Made by a program: the position numbers and the translations under genes. From Eutreptiella sp. 'Long Island Sound 2002' (lineage: Eukaryota; Euglenozoa; Euglenophyceae; Eutreptiales; Eutreptiaceae), in NCBI GenBank assembly GCA_964036045.1, contig OZ038388.1, positions 37,025,447 to 37,089,446 of the forward strand: a stretch of 64,000 bases of DNA, in the 5' to 3' direction. Of this stretch, positions 28,460 to 39,642 are shown piece by piece. Below the pieces are notes generated by a model. The model did not search any database. It was given only the letters and a program-made list of their open reading frames with translations, and had not been told where the DNA came from. Each line of letters opens with the position of its first letter. Within the stretch, counting starts at the first letter, position 1.

Positions 28460-30060
28460 AAAGACTCATAAAAGCTTTCTAAGTGGTTGGAGCAGCAGCT
28501 GTTGAGTTCCTTGACCCCATACAAGGTGGACATTGTGGAGGAGGCACGCAGACATGCAGAGGAGCACGGGTTCAAGCTGGGGTCAGGCAACAAGTGGTGG
28601 CGCCTATTCAAAGCACATAACACGGACGTGGTCAGCCGTACCCCAAGCCTGGTGGAGAGTCAGCGTGCTGACCGTCGCTTGGACGAAGAACAGTGGCGAG
28701 ACTTCTTTGCTGAAGCCTCCAAGGCCCTTGCACAGATGGACTACGACGGCCGGTACATCGTGAACATGGATGAGACCTCCTTCCATCGGAACTTCATCAC
28801 CAGGGCAGCGGCACGCAAGGTGTACAGCATCAGGGGGTGGAGATCAGTGCCGCGGCGGCAGGGGTATCAGCGGAAGGCTGTGACTGTCATTGCAGCAGTG
28901 GTTGCCAGTGGAGAGGCTCTACAGCCCACTCTGTTGTTTAACACCAAGACTGTGAAGGGGAGTCATCTAATGTAGTGCGACCGAATGGTACGGGAACTGG
29001 GTGGTCCAGTAGTGAGATATTTGTTGAGTGGGTGGAGCAAGTCCTGGTTCCAAGATTGAATCCGCTCTGTAATCCCTACAACAAGATCGTGCTGTTCTTG
29101 GACGGCTCAAGGACACATCTTGGAGTGAGAGGTCTGACTGTGTGCAAGAAGACCGGTGTTTCCGTTGTCCTCTTCCCAAGTCACGCTACCGACATAATCC
29201 AACCTCTTGACCGTGCACTGTTTCGTGGTGTCAAGTGCCGGTACCGGTAGCTGCAGGATCACTTCATCAAGAGCAACCTTGGGAGGAGCCTGGGTGTGGC
29301 CAGATTCGTTTCCTTCGTTGAGCAGGCGTGGTATCAACCATGCACCGGTGAGAAGGTCCGTACAGCGTTCCGCGTTACCGGCCTTTTACCGCACAGCGTA
29401 GAGACCTTCTTACGCCACGCCCCTGAGGAACGCCTGCGCCCTAAACAGGAGGAGGCAGATGCCAAGTCCTTGGAGCTTCTTGCGCAGCTGGCATCCCGTA
29501 TTGTACCTGCAAGTGACATCTGTCCCGCATCTCAAGAGTTCTCCGCATCCCAAAACTCCCCAGTTACCACTGGAGAAATGGGATCCCAAGCAACCGTACG
29601 GACCATCACCATGGAAACGAAGGATGATGCAACGACGCTGCGCCTTGGCGGATGGGTCACGAAGAGCAGTTTCCTTGCAGCCGCGCAGGCTGCGCAGCAA
29701 GAAAGTGATTAGCAAGAGGAAGCCAAGGCGCGCCGCAAATCTTTCAGGGAAGCAAGACATAGAGGCACACACGCTCAGGCACGGCTAACGGAGCCCGTTG
29801 CTAAACGCGCTCGCACATCTGCCGAAGCATCTGCTGCACCGCACACCAATAGCAGGCTGAGACGCGCCCACACGAACGCCTTCGCCGGAGGGTCAGGAAA
29901 TGAAAAGCGTGCCCGTCAGTGTGATGAACGGTCTGAGCGTGCTGCCAAGCGTCAAGTGACGGACAGTGACACGTCTAGCGACTACGAAGCTAATGCCTCC
30001 GCATTCGCGTGCTACGTGACGCACGACAGCGGTTTGTCCATGGACATGGACTCAGAGTAA
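28460..30060 (+). mobile_element. pogo/Tigger-like DNA transposon remnant
   Basis: A single decayed transposase gene fills it. I did not find terminal inverted repeats, so the limits are those of the coding homology. Confidence 0.7.
28475..30060 (+). pseudogene. pogo/Tigger-type (DDE_1) transposase, decayed
   Basis: The N-terminal helix-turn-helix part (KWWRLFKAHN, SRTPSLVESQRA) is followed by the three catalytic Asp of the DDD type: YIVNMDETSF (28769), VLFLDGSRTHL (29101) and the Asp in IIQPLDRALF (29209). A frameshift near 28970 (SHLM-stop versus SNVVRPNG) and TAG codons at 29248-29250 and 29710-29712 break it. After each TAG the same frame stays open and protein-like. The tail after the second TAG runs to TAA at 30058-30060 and is basic then acidic (KRARTSAEAS, DSDTSSDYEAN). 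An upstream TAA at 28469 suggests the first exon is missing. Confidence 0.8.
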
Positions 30061-30379
30061 AACTGTGCATCTAATGTCCTCTCCTTCCCTCATGCCACTG
30101 TGCCATGCATGGCATGGCTATTAGACTGTGTATCTTTTGTACATGACTTATAGAGTATATATGTCATGGGACACACTGGCACACTTAGAATGATTGTGCT
30201 TTTGGGCGCGGTCATCAATAGTGCAAAGCCATACACTTTGGGCCAGGTACACGCTTATGTTCATAAGCTGTCTCAATGCTTTAAGTACCTTTACAACAGG
30301 TGTATGGGAACATTCAGAAACGGTCACCGTGTTGCTCTGTGCAAGTTTGCTAGAGAGACAGTGCACAGTTTTACAAAGC

Positions 30380-31035
30380 AGGAGATTGCCACGTTTTAGC
30401 AAAAAAAAACATTTCTTAATTTTGACAATCAACCATTGCATGGTTTTACAAACGAGAATACTGCAACCTTTCTCAAGAAAAAAACATTGCACGGTTTTAA
30501 AAAAACAAACACCTTGCATGGTTTTACAAAATGGGAGACATCCTCCTTTTGCAAGAAAAAAAACAGTACAAAGGTCTGGAAAAAAAATGAACCTTGCATG
30601 GTTTTCCAAAACAGAAGACTGCAACCTTTTGCCCGAAAAACAAACATTGCATGGTTTCACAAAAAAATAAACGTTGCATGGTTTTACAAAAAATTAAACG
30701 TTGTATGGTTTTACGAAACAGAAGACTGCAACCTCCTACATAAAAACAGATTGCAAGGTTTTCAAAAATAATAAACCTCTGCATGGTTGTACAAAACAGG
30801 GGACATCAACCTTTTGCAACAGAAAGAAATAGTACATGGTTCTAAAAAACAAATACAAACGTTGCATGCTTTTACAAAACACAAGTCATAAACTTTTGGT
30901 ATGAAGAAAACACATCGCACGGTTTTAAGAGACATAACCCTCTGCATGGTTTTAAAAAAAGAAAAGAGAACAACCTTTTACGAGAAACAAAAATATTACA
31001 CGGTTTGTAAAGGAAAACAGGTGACACAAGCTTTT
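30380..31035. repeat. Degenerate tandem repeat (GCATGGTTTTACAAAA)
   Basis: At least twelve copies of a unit around TTGCATGGTTTTACAAAA, alternating with GACTGCAACCTTTT and A-rich runs, 25-60 bp apart. ORFs across it are repeat translations. Confidence 0.85.
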
Positions 31036-31309
31036 TAGGGTTTTTAGTGTTTTAGGGTGTGCCCTCTTTATCCCCGGGGGTGCCCTTTTTATCCCGAGGG
31101 GTTGTCGTATTCATCCCCAGCCTGCCCTGATAATCCCCAGGGTGGGGCTGAACTGGTCACCGGGGATGAACGGTCCCTTTACCTTAAAGTACCCTATGGT
31201 TGAGTAGCCTAAGGTAAAGTCCAGTGAACCAACCCATTGCATCTTAATCGGCACACATGGCAACACAAAGCAATGCAACGCAAGAACGGTACTACGGTTG
31301 ATCATGGTA

Positions 31310-31495
31310 CTACGTGCATTGGGAGTCCCTAACCCCAACTTAAGGGGCCACGCAACAAAGCGTGGACTACGAGTGCCTAACCCCAACTCTAGGGGCCACA
31401 CAACAAAGCGTGAATTGCGAGTGCCTAACCCCACCTCAAGAGGCCCCGCAACAAAGCGTGGATTGTGAATCCCTAACCCCAACTCAAGGGGCGCA
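31310..31495. repeat. Tandem ~58-bp units, GAGTGCCTAACCCCAACT family
   Basis: Three to four units contain CCTAACCCCAACTCAAGGGG, then a CAACAAAGCGTGGA-type end. Diverged single copies occur at 21640-21720 and 52555-52640, and the AAGCGTGGATTC end recurs at 61750-62105. Confidence 0.75.
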
Positions 31496-32129
31496 ACAAT
31501 ACTGACCAATATGGGGTTGTGAAAAAAACAAACAAGTGGAACACTCCACATTTCACATTGTGTACCGCAATTCCACTCCCGGGTTTCCACACGGCCACCA
31601 AATGCTGGTGCTCACGCGGTTGCACGCTTTGCCCCCACTCATTGCTGAGTGTGGCACCGCTAGCGTAGCAAGGCTAGCAGCTCCGCTTGGAGAGTAGATG
31701 GATCGGACACAATGCTCAATGTGGGTGGCAGTGTCCTGCGCCAGGGGCCCCTTGTCCGCGGGCGGACGATTGCATTTAACATGTCTTGGCAACAAACAAC
31801 ATTTGTATAGCGCCTCGTCTTGCTAATCTGGCGCTCCAGAGGGGGTCTAGAGGGGCGGGCGGGGGGTTGGTGGCAAGCCTCACAGGTCAGCGTCCCCTGT
31901 GGGTGGGGAGCAATCAACCCAGAAAAAGAGTGGATGTGGTGGGAAGGCCCAAAAAGGTAGAAATGGGTGAAACAAGGGTGTAAATCCAAGCTGAGGGGGG
32001 AGGGGGGGGGGTCAAAATCAAACTTGCTTCATCACCCGTGCTGTCATGGGGTCCCCGCACACACCACGTCCCCCACAGGTGCCTAAGGAATCGCCCAGAA
32101 CACTTTTTTCACCACTTCTAAAATTTGCG

Positions 32130-32690
32130 GCATTTGCGCTAAAAAAAAATACTGCGCGCAGAAAAAAAATATTTGAGTAATTTTTTTTAGCGCGGAATAT
32201 TTTTTTTAGCGTGGAATATTTTTTACCGTGCGGAATATTTTTTAGCTAGGAAAAAATATTTCCTCTAAAAAAAAATAATCCGCATCTAAAAAAAAAATAC
32301 AAAACCCAGCTCAGGTGGGTTTAGGTAGGGCTCACATACACTCAGGTAGCCTGACCCGCCTTCCCAAACAATCAATCAGAGAGATGTCAAAGTGGGAGTA
32401 ATCTTTTTTTTGGATGCGAAATCTTTTTTTTCCAGATGCGTGAAAATTTAAGAAAGATGCTAAAATTTAAGTCAAAACAGTGAAAAAATGAGCAAAAACA
32501 GCTAAAAAATGAGCAAAAACATCTAAACAAAAAGGTTTCGCATCTAAAAAAAAAATTCTCTACTTAAAAATATGATTCCAACAAAACCCAAAATCTAAAA
32601 AAGAAGTCATTCGCATGTGTAAAAACGTCAAAAAAGCAGAATCTTTTCTTTTAGATGGCCAGGTAAAAAGTGAGATTTTGGTAAAACTAA
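32130..32690. repeat. A/T-rich low-complexity region
   Basis: Alternating AAAAAAAATA and TTTTTTTAG blocks (TTTTTTAGCGCGGAATATTT, GCATCTAAAAAAAAA). No gene. Confidence 0.85.
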
Positions 32691-32699
32691 AAGAACACA

Positions 32700-34950
32700 A
32701 AGCCAGGGGTGGGGAGGGGAGGCAGAAATGCAGTTCCTAGGGGCACCCCACCGGAGGAATCATCCACGTTCCTGAGCGAAGCCTGAAAAACAAGGCACAA
32801 AGCAAAGAACGGTAAAAAATGACCGGAGCAGATGGCTGAGCACTTGCAGAATGTGCTGTTACTACATTACGTCAAGATGATGTAACCCCCTTGATGGCGT
32901 CGGGACATGCCATTGTATCCCCGTCAACAGTGACCCATACAGCTGGTCTGCTGTTTGCTCGTTGACCCCAGTCCCCTGGTCACTTTGAGGATTTTGAGGC
33001 CGACCCTTTTTCCCATGCTCGCGATGTTATGGGCCGCTTGTTCTTCCATGTGCCACTGACGTCCGTGCTGTAGTCCGTCCCCATCAAATCTTCCCCTGAG
33101 TCCATTGCTCCCATGCCCCTGCATTGGATGGGCCTGGACTCCACTGCACTCCCCCTTAGCGAGGACCCCTGACTCTCCGATTCTGATTCACTCATTTCTA
33201 CAAGGCCTAGGGACAGCCAGATTGAGCCCAGCTCTGGGCCGTCATGCTGCGGGGGAGGCGGGGGTGTGTCTCCTGTGTGTGGCTTTACCAGACACGTGTC
33301 CGGTACGCCTGTCACCGGATCTCCCGGCACTCTCAAGTCCATTGGGATCGGGTGGAGTCACGACCTCAAACATCATGCACCAAGAAAGAGGTGTGTGATC
33401 GTGCCCAGAGTGTGCTGGGGGGTGGGGGCAACGAAACCCATCCCCGCATCCACTGGCTCCCTCACAGAAAACCAGCAAGCAAGAAATGGACCGAACCAAA
33501 CCGCCACCTTCAACATGCAAGGTGACAAATGCCCCCATTGTGACGAACCGCACCCTAACCAGCAACTGAGAAGAACTGAATGTTGCAGTGTCCATGGGCT
33601 CAGTCCCAAACACCGATGCCGCTGCCGTATGTACAGACGACACTCTGTCACATTACCCAGATAAGCACCGTTGGCTCTTGCGCCCATGACCCGCCCCCTG
33701 TGTGCACCACACCCCGGAACGGGCTCCTTCCTTGTGAAAGTGCGAATACACAGGGCAAAACTGCTCCAAAAATAGCCTCCGGCAATGGGCGTCTGCCTGT
33801 CATTGTGTTGCCCTGCCTCAGAGTGCAGCCTGTGTCTACTTTTTTGTGGTGTGATTTGTCGCTCTGTGCACACACTCAGCGGTAACATGCCTTGCTACAG
33901 GTTGCACACAGGCACGGCCCTGTCGAAGCACAGGATCCTGTGGTGCCTGCCAGATTAGCAGCAAGGATGTCTGCACTGTGGAGTGTTGTTATGAGCAGCA
34001 ACAACACGTACAGACATGACACAGCCGACCTCTTTCCGACCAAGGTGGGCTCGCACCTCAAATGTCTGACCAGAACAAATATGGTCAGAAACGACAGTCA
34101 GACGGGTGGCTGTACTGAGACTAGGCCGTGATCCCCCCGGCCTACATTCTCCTCCTGATCCCATGTGTGGCCGACCTGGCTAGTGTACCAATCGGAGGCG
34201 AGGGAGGTCGTTGGTTGGCTTAGGGAAGGAGAGGAACAGAGAAGGGCAGGGGGCACAGCCAGCCTCACCACCATATGACAGCCTGCCCCGCGAGCAAACC
34301 AAGCAGCCGGGCATTGGCGTATGTACAGTGCACAGACCGCTCGCCCCAGCCCATCGTCAAGCCTACTGGCAGCCCAGCGGTGCCAAGCAGTCTGGGCACC
34401 GCAATTGCCCCACAGAAACCTGTGCAGGCAGATTCAGGCTATTTTTGCTTGTTTTTGCCTGTTGTTGTCTGCAGTATAGCACTTTTCTTGTTCCTTTTAG
34501 ACCGCATGGGGCTGAGCATCCCTACGGGCGACAGCTGAAGAGCAACCTGACAACACCCACCAAAACCCTACCCCTCCCAACAGGCTAGTGACCGGTTGAA
34601 GAGGGTTAGGTGTGCAGACCTGCTCCAGGTCATCCAGTGATCCACAAGAGACTCTGGCGCTGGAAGCAAAGCAACGCCCTCCGAACACCCCCAAAGACCC
34701 CATGGTCTCCATTTCGCACCCGAGGTTTGACACCAATGGTTGGTCCTGCGCTAGCGCGGAGGCTAGTGGTCTTCAGAAATAGCACTCGTGTTGCGAAATA
34801 CCAAGTGTGTCCCGGGTCCCTGGGGGCAATTGGATGACAAACAAGTACCTCGGCCCCGGTCAGCACATCAGCACGGGAGGGAGAGAGATGAGACGCCGGC
34901 TGCCATAACCAATGGGCAGTGGTTACCCCCGTGTGGGACATTCCGTTGGG
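32700..34950. other. No recognised gene
   Basis: The minus-strand stretch at 32980-33200 (SESESESQGSS, GTDYSTDVSGTWKNKRP) and the frames at 33373-33888 are weakly protein-like, but they lack motifs and lie in changing frames. They may be an old mobile-element gene. Confidence 0.35.
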
Positions 34951-34956
34951 TCGCTG

Positions 34957-35525
34957 TTTCTTTACGGGGCCCTGGACAGTCACCCGTTCTTCCCTTCGCG
35001 TGTTGCGTCGGGTCGCTGTGTTCTGACGGCCGCTGCTGCCTGTGTTCCTTGTGGTGCCGTTTCCGTGTTAGTGGAGCCCAGTACTTGGCACACTGGGGGT
35101 TGTGCTGGTTGTTGCGGGGGTCCTTTTACGGTTTTTGCTGCCCACTCCCTTCCACATTCAGGTCGCCCACCACATGCTTCGCCGCGTTTCCGTGTGCGTG
35201 AGGCCCAATTGCTCCACCCCTCCACGCATTGTCCTGGGTGTCCCCCATCTGCCTCCCCATGCTGCTGTGTGCGCGGGCTCCAATTATTCCATCTCTGCGC
35301 GTGGTGCACGTGGGCATTGCGTGCACCTTCATGGTTTCCGCGGGTGTCGTGCGCACCTCCGTGGGTGCGTGTGCTTTGTGGTTGACGTGGGTGTTGTGTG
35401 CGCCTCTGTGGTGGCAAGGGTGGTTTGTGCTGCGCTGTGCCCGCGCCGTTGTCCTTGGTTCTTCCCACCCCGGTTTTGTCGGAGGTTCCTTCCCTTTCCT
35501 GTCCAACCAGACATTCTGAGGGACG
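34957..35525. repeat. Dispersed minisatellite-type repeat, copy 1
   Basis: It begins GGGGCCCTGGACAGTCACCC and shares this start and the next several hundred bases, with indels, with 50405-50800. Internally it is periodic (GTGCGTGAGGCCCAATTG, GTGCGCGGGCTCCAATTA). Both strands are open because of this periodicity; I do not call a gene. Confidence 0.75.
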
Positions 35526-36140
35526 GGTATCCCCCCCCCCCCCTCTCAGATGGACACAGCATGGAGCCGGCCATCAGGGTAGCCAGACAGTCCGGCCCTC
35601 GACCGGACATCTGCAATCTGCCGGCCACCAGTCCTGCATAATCTTCATCACCATCGGATTCGTACCCATCACCACCCCCTCTGGTACTGCAGACCCTTTC
35701 TCAACATCGTTTCGGCGTTGGGAAGAAGGACCAGCGACAAGACCCCAGTGAAAAAAATCCAGTCAGCATTTCACACTGCGCCACAGGGCCCACACAGACA
35801 AACCTGCGTTCTACTGCCAAAAACAGGCTGTTTGCGTGTGAGTCCTCCCCACAGATGCATATGCCCATCACATGTTCACTGCCTTGACATGTACCGTGGG
35901 ACTTGTCCTGGGATCTGACTGGCTGAGGCGAGGAAAGGAGGGAGTGAGCGAGTGGGGGGAAGGGCTGGAAAGGTGAGGGCAGGGAGACACGCAGGGGTCG
36001 AGAAATTTGGGGGGGGGACGGGCAGTCGGGGGTAGGCGAGAGAGGAAGGCTGAGAAATAGGGGAGAGAGGGATGGGTGGGCTGGGGGTATGAGGGGTGAA
36101 AGCGTGCGGCGTGTCCAGGAAGCCTTTCACCGACGTTGCA
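35526..36140. other. No recognised gene; G-rich run
   Basis: GA/GGGG-rich sequence at 35925-36095 and a C run at 35532. No coding evidence. Confidence 0.5.
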
Positions 36141-36146
36141 CGCTTA

Positions 36147-36569
36147 TCAGACGTGGCCGCATTCGGTGGTTTGAGCGATAAAGGGCAGCGTCACATTTCC
36201 GGCAGCCAGACAGAAGCGGATCTCGGAATCCTCTGTTGCCGCCCCTTTCGCGATGCAGCGCCCCCCGGTCAGAAGAGTTGCTCCACCAAAGGAGCCCTGG
36301 AGCGAAGCCACGGTGGATGGCATCCCGTTCTCGCACCCGACGGGAGTGGCTGAGGATTCCACATGTGGCGCATGGGAATGCCAGAAGTGGAGGCTGAGGT
36401 TGGCTTCTTCAGTGCCTCCAATCATGGGGGTGCCGTCGGCCACCTTTAGCCAAACCGGCTGGGCGTTGGTGTGGAGGAGGGATGGGTCGAGGAGCCCACA
36501 GCAGATGAGATTAACCTGGGCCCCTGAGTCCAGCAGCATGTTTTGTACGGTGCAACTGATCTTTTTCGC
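36147..36569 (-). pseudogene. Retropepsin-like protease fragment of a retroelement
   Basis: A minus-strand frame reads SCTVQNMLLDSGAQVNLI, the active-site loop DSGA of retropepsins, then PVWLKVADGTPMIG, the usual V-x-v-A-d-G strand. The frame ends after about 130 codons, and no RT or integrase follows, so this is a fragment. It lies downstream of the METTL21-like gene. Confidence 0.6.
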
Positions 36570-36589
36570 ATTTCAAATGACTCTAGATC

Positions 36590-36730
36590 AAGCATTGTGG
36601 CTAAATTTCGCGCCGGGTTTATTTCGCACAGCAGCCTGAAAATTGAGCGGGAAATTTCGCACACATTTGAAATACGAAATTTCCCACAGCGAAATATTCC
36701 CATCGCGAAATTTCCACCCCCCCTGTAAGT
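36590..36730. repeat. GAAATTTCGC-rich sequence
   Basis: Several GCGAAATTT / AAATTTCGC motifs occur in both orientations (36600-36715). It recalls, but does not match, the GAAATTCGTAC arrays at 3.8-10.2 kb. Confidence 0.5.
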
Positions 36731-36836
36731 CTCTGGTGGCGCCACCAGCCGCGCCCGTGACCACATCAGTCGCCGCTGGAGGGAGCAAAAGCCGAACGAC
36801 GTCGCTTGCGAAGCAGAGGCCCTGCCGGAAGCTCTG

Positions 36837-37131
36837 CTATGATACTGCATGCTCCAGAGCAGGCGCCTTTCTCCGGAGGATGTACAAGTGGAGGTCATGC
36901 AAATCGAACGGTTCCCCACAATCCATGGCTGCCATTTGCAGTTCCTCTGCGGAGACTTGATGGGCTTCAAAGTGAGGGGCAATCAGGTCGAAAAAGAGGG
37001 CAATGGGGGAGTTCTTGCGCCATTTGTAGCAGACGTAAATGTCCGTTTGGGCGTCACTCAGCTCCACCAGGGCCCCCACCAGCTCCGGCATGGGGGCGTC
37101 GCGGTAGATGCACTCGCAGGCAAAGATGTAC
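36837..37131 (-). CDS. METTL21/VCPKMT-like lysine methyltransferase, last exon
   Basis: The acceptor CCCGCAG|GTACATC opens 98 codons ending in TAG. The sequence YIFACECIYRDAPMPELVGA matches the post-SAM motif of Methyltransf_16 enzymes (usually D-x-x-Y; here E-C-I-Y). The following YVCYKWRKNSPIALFFDLI matches the family's C-terminal strand and FF motif. The exon starts with one base of a split codon and joins in frame to the exon ending at 48475 (AG + G gives Arg). The enzyme would transfer methyl from SAM to a lysine of a protein substrate, probably cytosolic. Asp-to-Glu in the motif occurs in some relatives. Confidence 0.75.
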
Positions 37132-38142
37132 CTGCGGGGGGGTGCAGCGGCCCTGGGGCGGGGTCTAGGGCGGCGTTTAACAGCAAACAGAAGCAAAAAA
37201 AAAACGGCGGCATTCATCGGTACCAAGGGGGCGTTTTCGCACAGCGTGGGCACAGCGCGGGCACAGCGCCAATTATTACGGTGATTATCCAGGTAACAAC
37301 CCTGAAAACCACCCACCTGCGGAATCATGCACAATCAATTCAAAACTCAAAAATTCAAACATCTGATGCCTGCCATGGGTCCCAGGGACCTAAATTCTGC
37401 CCCCTATAGCCCCGTCCACTGCAGCAGCCATTCAATGACGTCCTTTCAATCTTCTGAACTTACCGAACTCCCGGTGGTGGAGAACAGCCAACTTTTCGCA
37501 CAGCGCGCGCACAGCGCACGGTACGCCCCCCAAGCCTGGCGCTTAGATGGTGACCGGCGGCGGCTGGAGGATGACTGGCGGCATTAAGAACGGCACGGGG
37601 CGGTCGTTAAGGAGGCTGTCTTCAGCAAGAAAGAAACCGCGCTCAGGGACTGCGCTTGCGGCGGCATCTTTGGGCTGCGGGACCACGGAGGGAGAACCCC
37701 AAACGCTCCACAAAAAACACATGGAGCTGAAATCATACGGTTTATGGTCCCATGGGATGATACATGTAACACAGCCCCCGCAGGCCTTCGTTCAATGACG
37801 AAACTCAACAAACCCTCGGACGAATTAACGACAGCGCAAGGCAGCGCACGACACAAATCCTGCTTCCGTTGGTTTTCATGTTCTGATTTGGAGTGATCTT
37901 GCGAGGAATTTGACACTTCTTGCTGGGCTCGGGCACACCCCACCTCAAGGTGGGTGCTCGACGTCCCCTGAGGTCGGAGTGGAGGGTAGACAGGCGTGGA
38001 GCGGTCTGAACAGGACCAAAAAAAGAGCGTCCCGTTGTTGGACACCACCCAGACCGAGGGAAGTTCAGGACTGTGGTGGGTTTTCGAGGGCCTGGAAGGC
38101 TGTCAAGGGCTTTTTAAGTGTTGCCCGGGTGTCAAAAGATTG

Positions 38143-38162
38143 CCCCCCCCCCCCCCCCCCCA
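38143..38162. repeat. C homopolymer
   Basis: About 18 consecutive C. Similar long C or G runs recur through the window. Confidence 0.9.
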
Positions 38163-38399
38163 CAACGCTCCGCAGGGAGCCACGCATTTCAGTCTCAAAC
38201 CGCCCACCCAACAGACTCATCAGCGGGCAGTGAGGTGTATAACTACCATGAGACGTTCCCCGGCTTGTACCACGAGGCCGTGGCAGTATACAGATTGCAG
38301 AAAGTACATGAGATAGTACATGAGACGGAAGGAACTCACATTAAGGAGAATGGATTGGATGGCTACTTACCCTCACCTTGGCTTTCCATCCCGTGCGAA

Positions 38400-38500
38400 A
38401 GGGGGGGGGGGGGGCAGGCGCAGGTGCATCGCATCACGCCAGGCCCAGGAGTATTTCGCCGCAATTGCGCGCCTCGTTCCAGGAGGGACAAAGCCCATCT
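38400..38500 (+). repeat. Dispersed 90-bp repeat, copy 1
   Basis: From the G run through GCGCAGGTGCATCGCATCAC to CCAGGAGGGACAAAGC it is almost identical to 49016-49101. Both copies lie in or next to the METTL21-like locus. Confidence 0.85.
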
Positions 38501-39146
38501 ATGACCCTGCCGTGCAGCCATCTCACCCTTTCAGGGGTCTCATGGTGCAATGCATCGGGTTCAACTCCTGGCATGGCTGCAAAGAAGGAGGGGATGGGGG
38601 CAACGCTTTGTGTACCAAAATTGCCCAATCAATATTCCCGGAGCAAATTTGATTGTTCTCCGTGATAAAATTTCGGTTGAGGGGCGGCGGGGGAGGCTGA
38701 GGTTGGAAACAGGAGCCCTTCGCCTCCTTGTGTGCCTGGCCATTCTGTTTGCACAAGCAGAGCACAAGAAAACTGCACAGAACTTGGGGCAGCAGTACAA
38801 TGTATCACCAAGACCGGCGATGCCGGCGATAGAATGCTGACCCTGCCCTCCAAGAGAGCCATGGCTGCCCGCATATAAAGCGGACGCAGTCCCAGCGCAC
38901 AGCGGTCAACGGACGAGACTGACACTACACAAGTACCTGGGAACGAAAAAGTCACCCCCTCAACATGTCAGACTGCCGCCACCTGAGACGGTGATCATGC
39001 TGGACCCAACCACACGCAACCATGGTACCCAATAAAGGGCGGGGTGCAGCATGCAATCCCCCCAAACAAAACGAGACACGGTTGGGGTCCGGTGGGCGGA
39101 CGGCCGAGCCCAGAAGCGGTGCGGCCGCCGTGGGTGGGTGGGCGGG
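38501..39146. other. No recognised gene
   Basis: Short overlapping ORFs on both strands only. AGCACAAGAAAACTGCACAGAACTTGG near 38760 recurs near 39228. Confidence 0.5.
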
Positions 39147-39213
39147 AAAAGACAGAAAAACTGCCTAAGAAAGGAAGCGCAAACAAAAGTTGAAACGAGG
39201 TTCAACTAGTGTT
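39147..39213. repeat. 66-bp direct repeat, left copy
   Basis: AAAGACAGAAAAACTGCCTAA ... GCAAACAAAAGTTGA ... CAACTAGTG matches 40921-40985 with few changes. The pair flanks the 1.7-kb ORF/minisatellite block. Confidence 0.8.
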
Positions 39214-39642
39214 TGCAAAGGCGGAGCACAAGAACACTGCACAGAACTTGGGTATTCATTCTCCGCCGCAACCCTCCCTGCCCCCCCCCCCCCCCAGCCC
39301 TAGCCACGCACTGGTGCCATCAGGAACCCGCTGGGCATAGCGCCGCTGGGGAACCTGAAGGGTTGAAACTGAGTCCTAAAACCCCTCTGATTCCTAAACC
39401 CCCCCCCCAACCCATAAAACTCCCCATGGGCCTTAGGGCCGGCACCGCAAGTCAAGACAGCCAAAGCGACGGGCGATACGGGCTGTATGCTCCCGGACCC
39501 ACACACGGTGATGGCGACACAGCGGCAACAGCATCGGATCCGTCAGCGCCGAGTAGGGCTGCAGGTGGGCGCCCGGCTGCTCTGCAGCCAAACGGCCACG
39601 GCGCCGGGCGCAACTCGGCCAAGCCGAGGCTCACTCAGCAAC

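Noticed and set aside
2526-29712. Reassignment of TAG to an amino acid (in-frame TAG at 2526, 6641, 29248 and 29710)
   Set aside because: The METTL21-like and PMT genes both end in TAG at the positions where their families end, so TAG works as a stop here. Mobile-element decay explains the rest.
34912-35641. Overlapping ORFs of 120-180 codons on both strands
   Set aside because: The sequence is a degenerate minisatellite, also present at 50.4 kb. Open frames on both strands follow from the periodicity.
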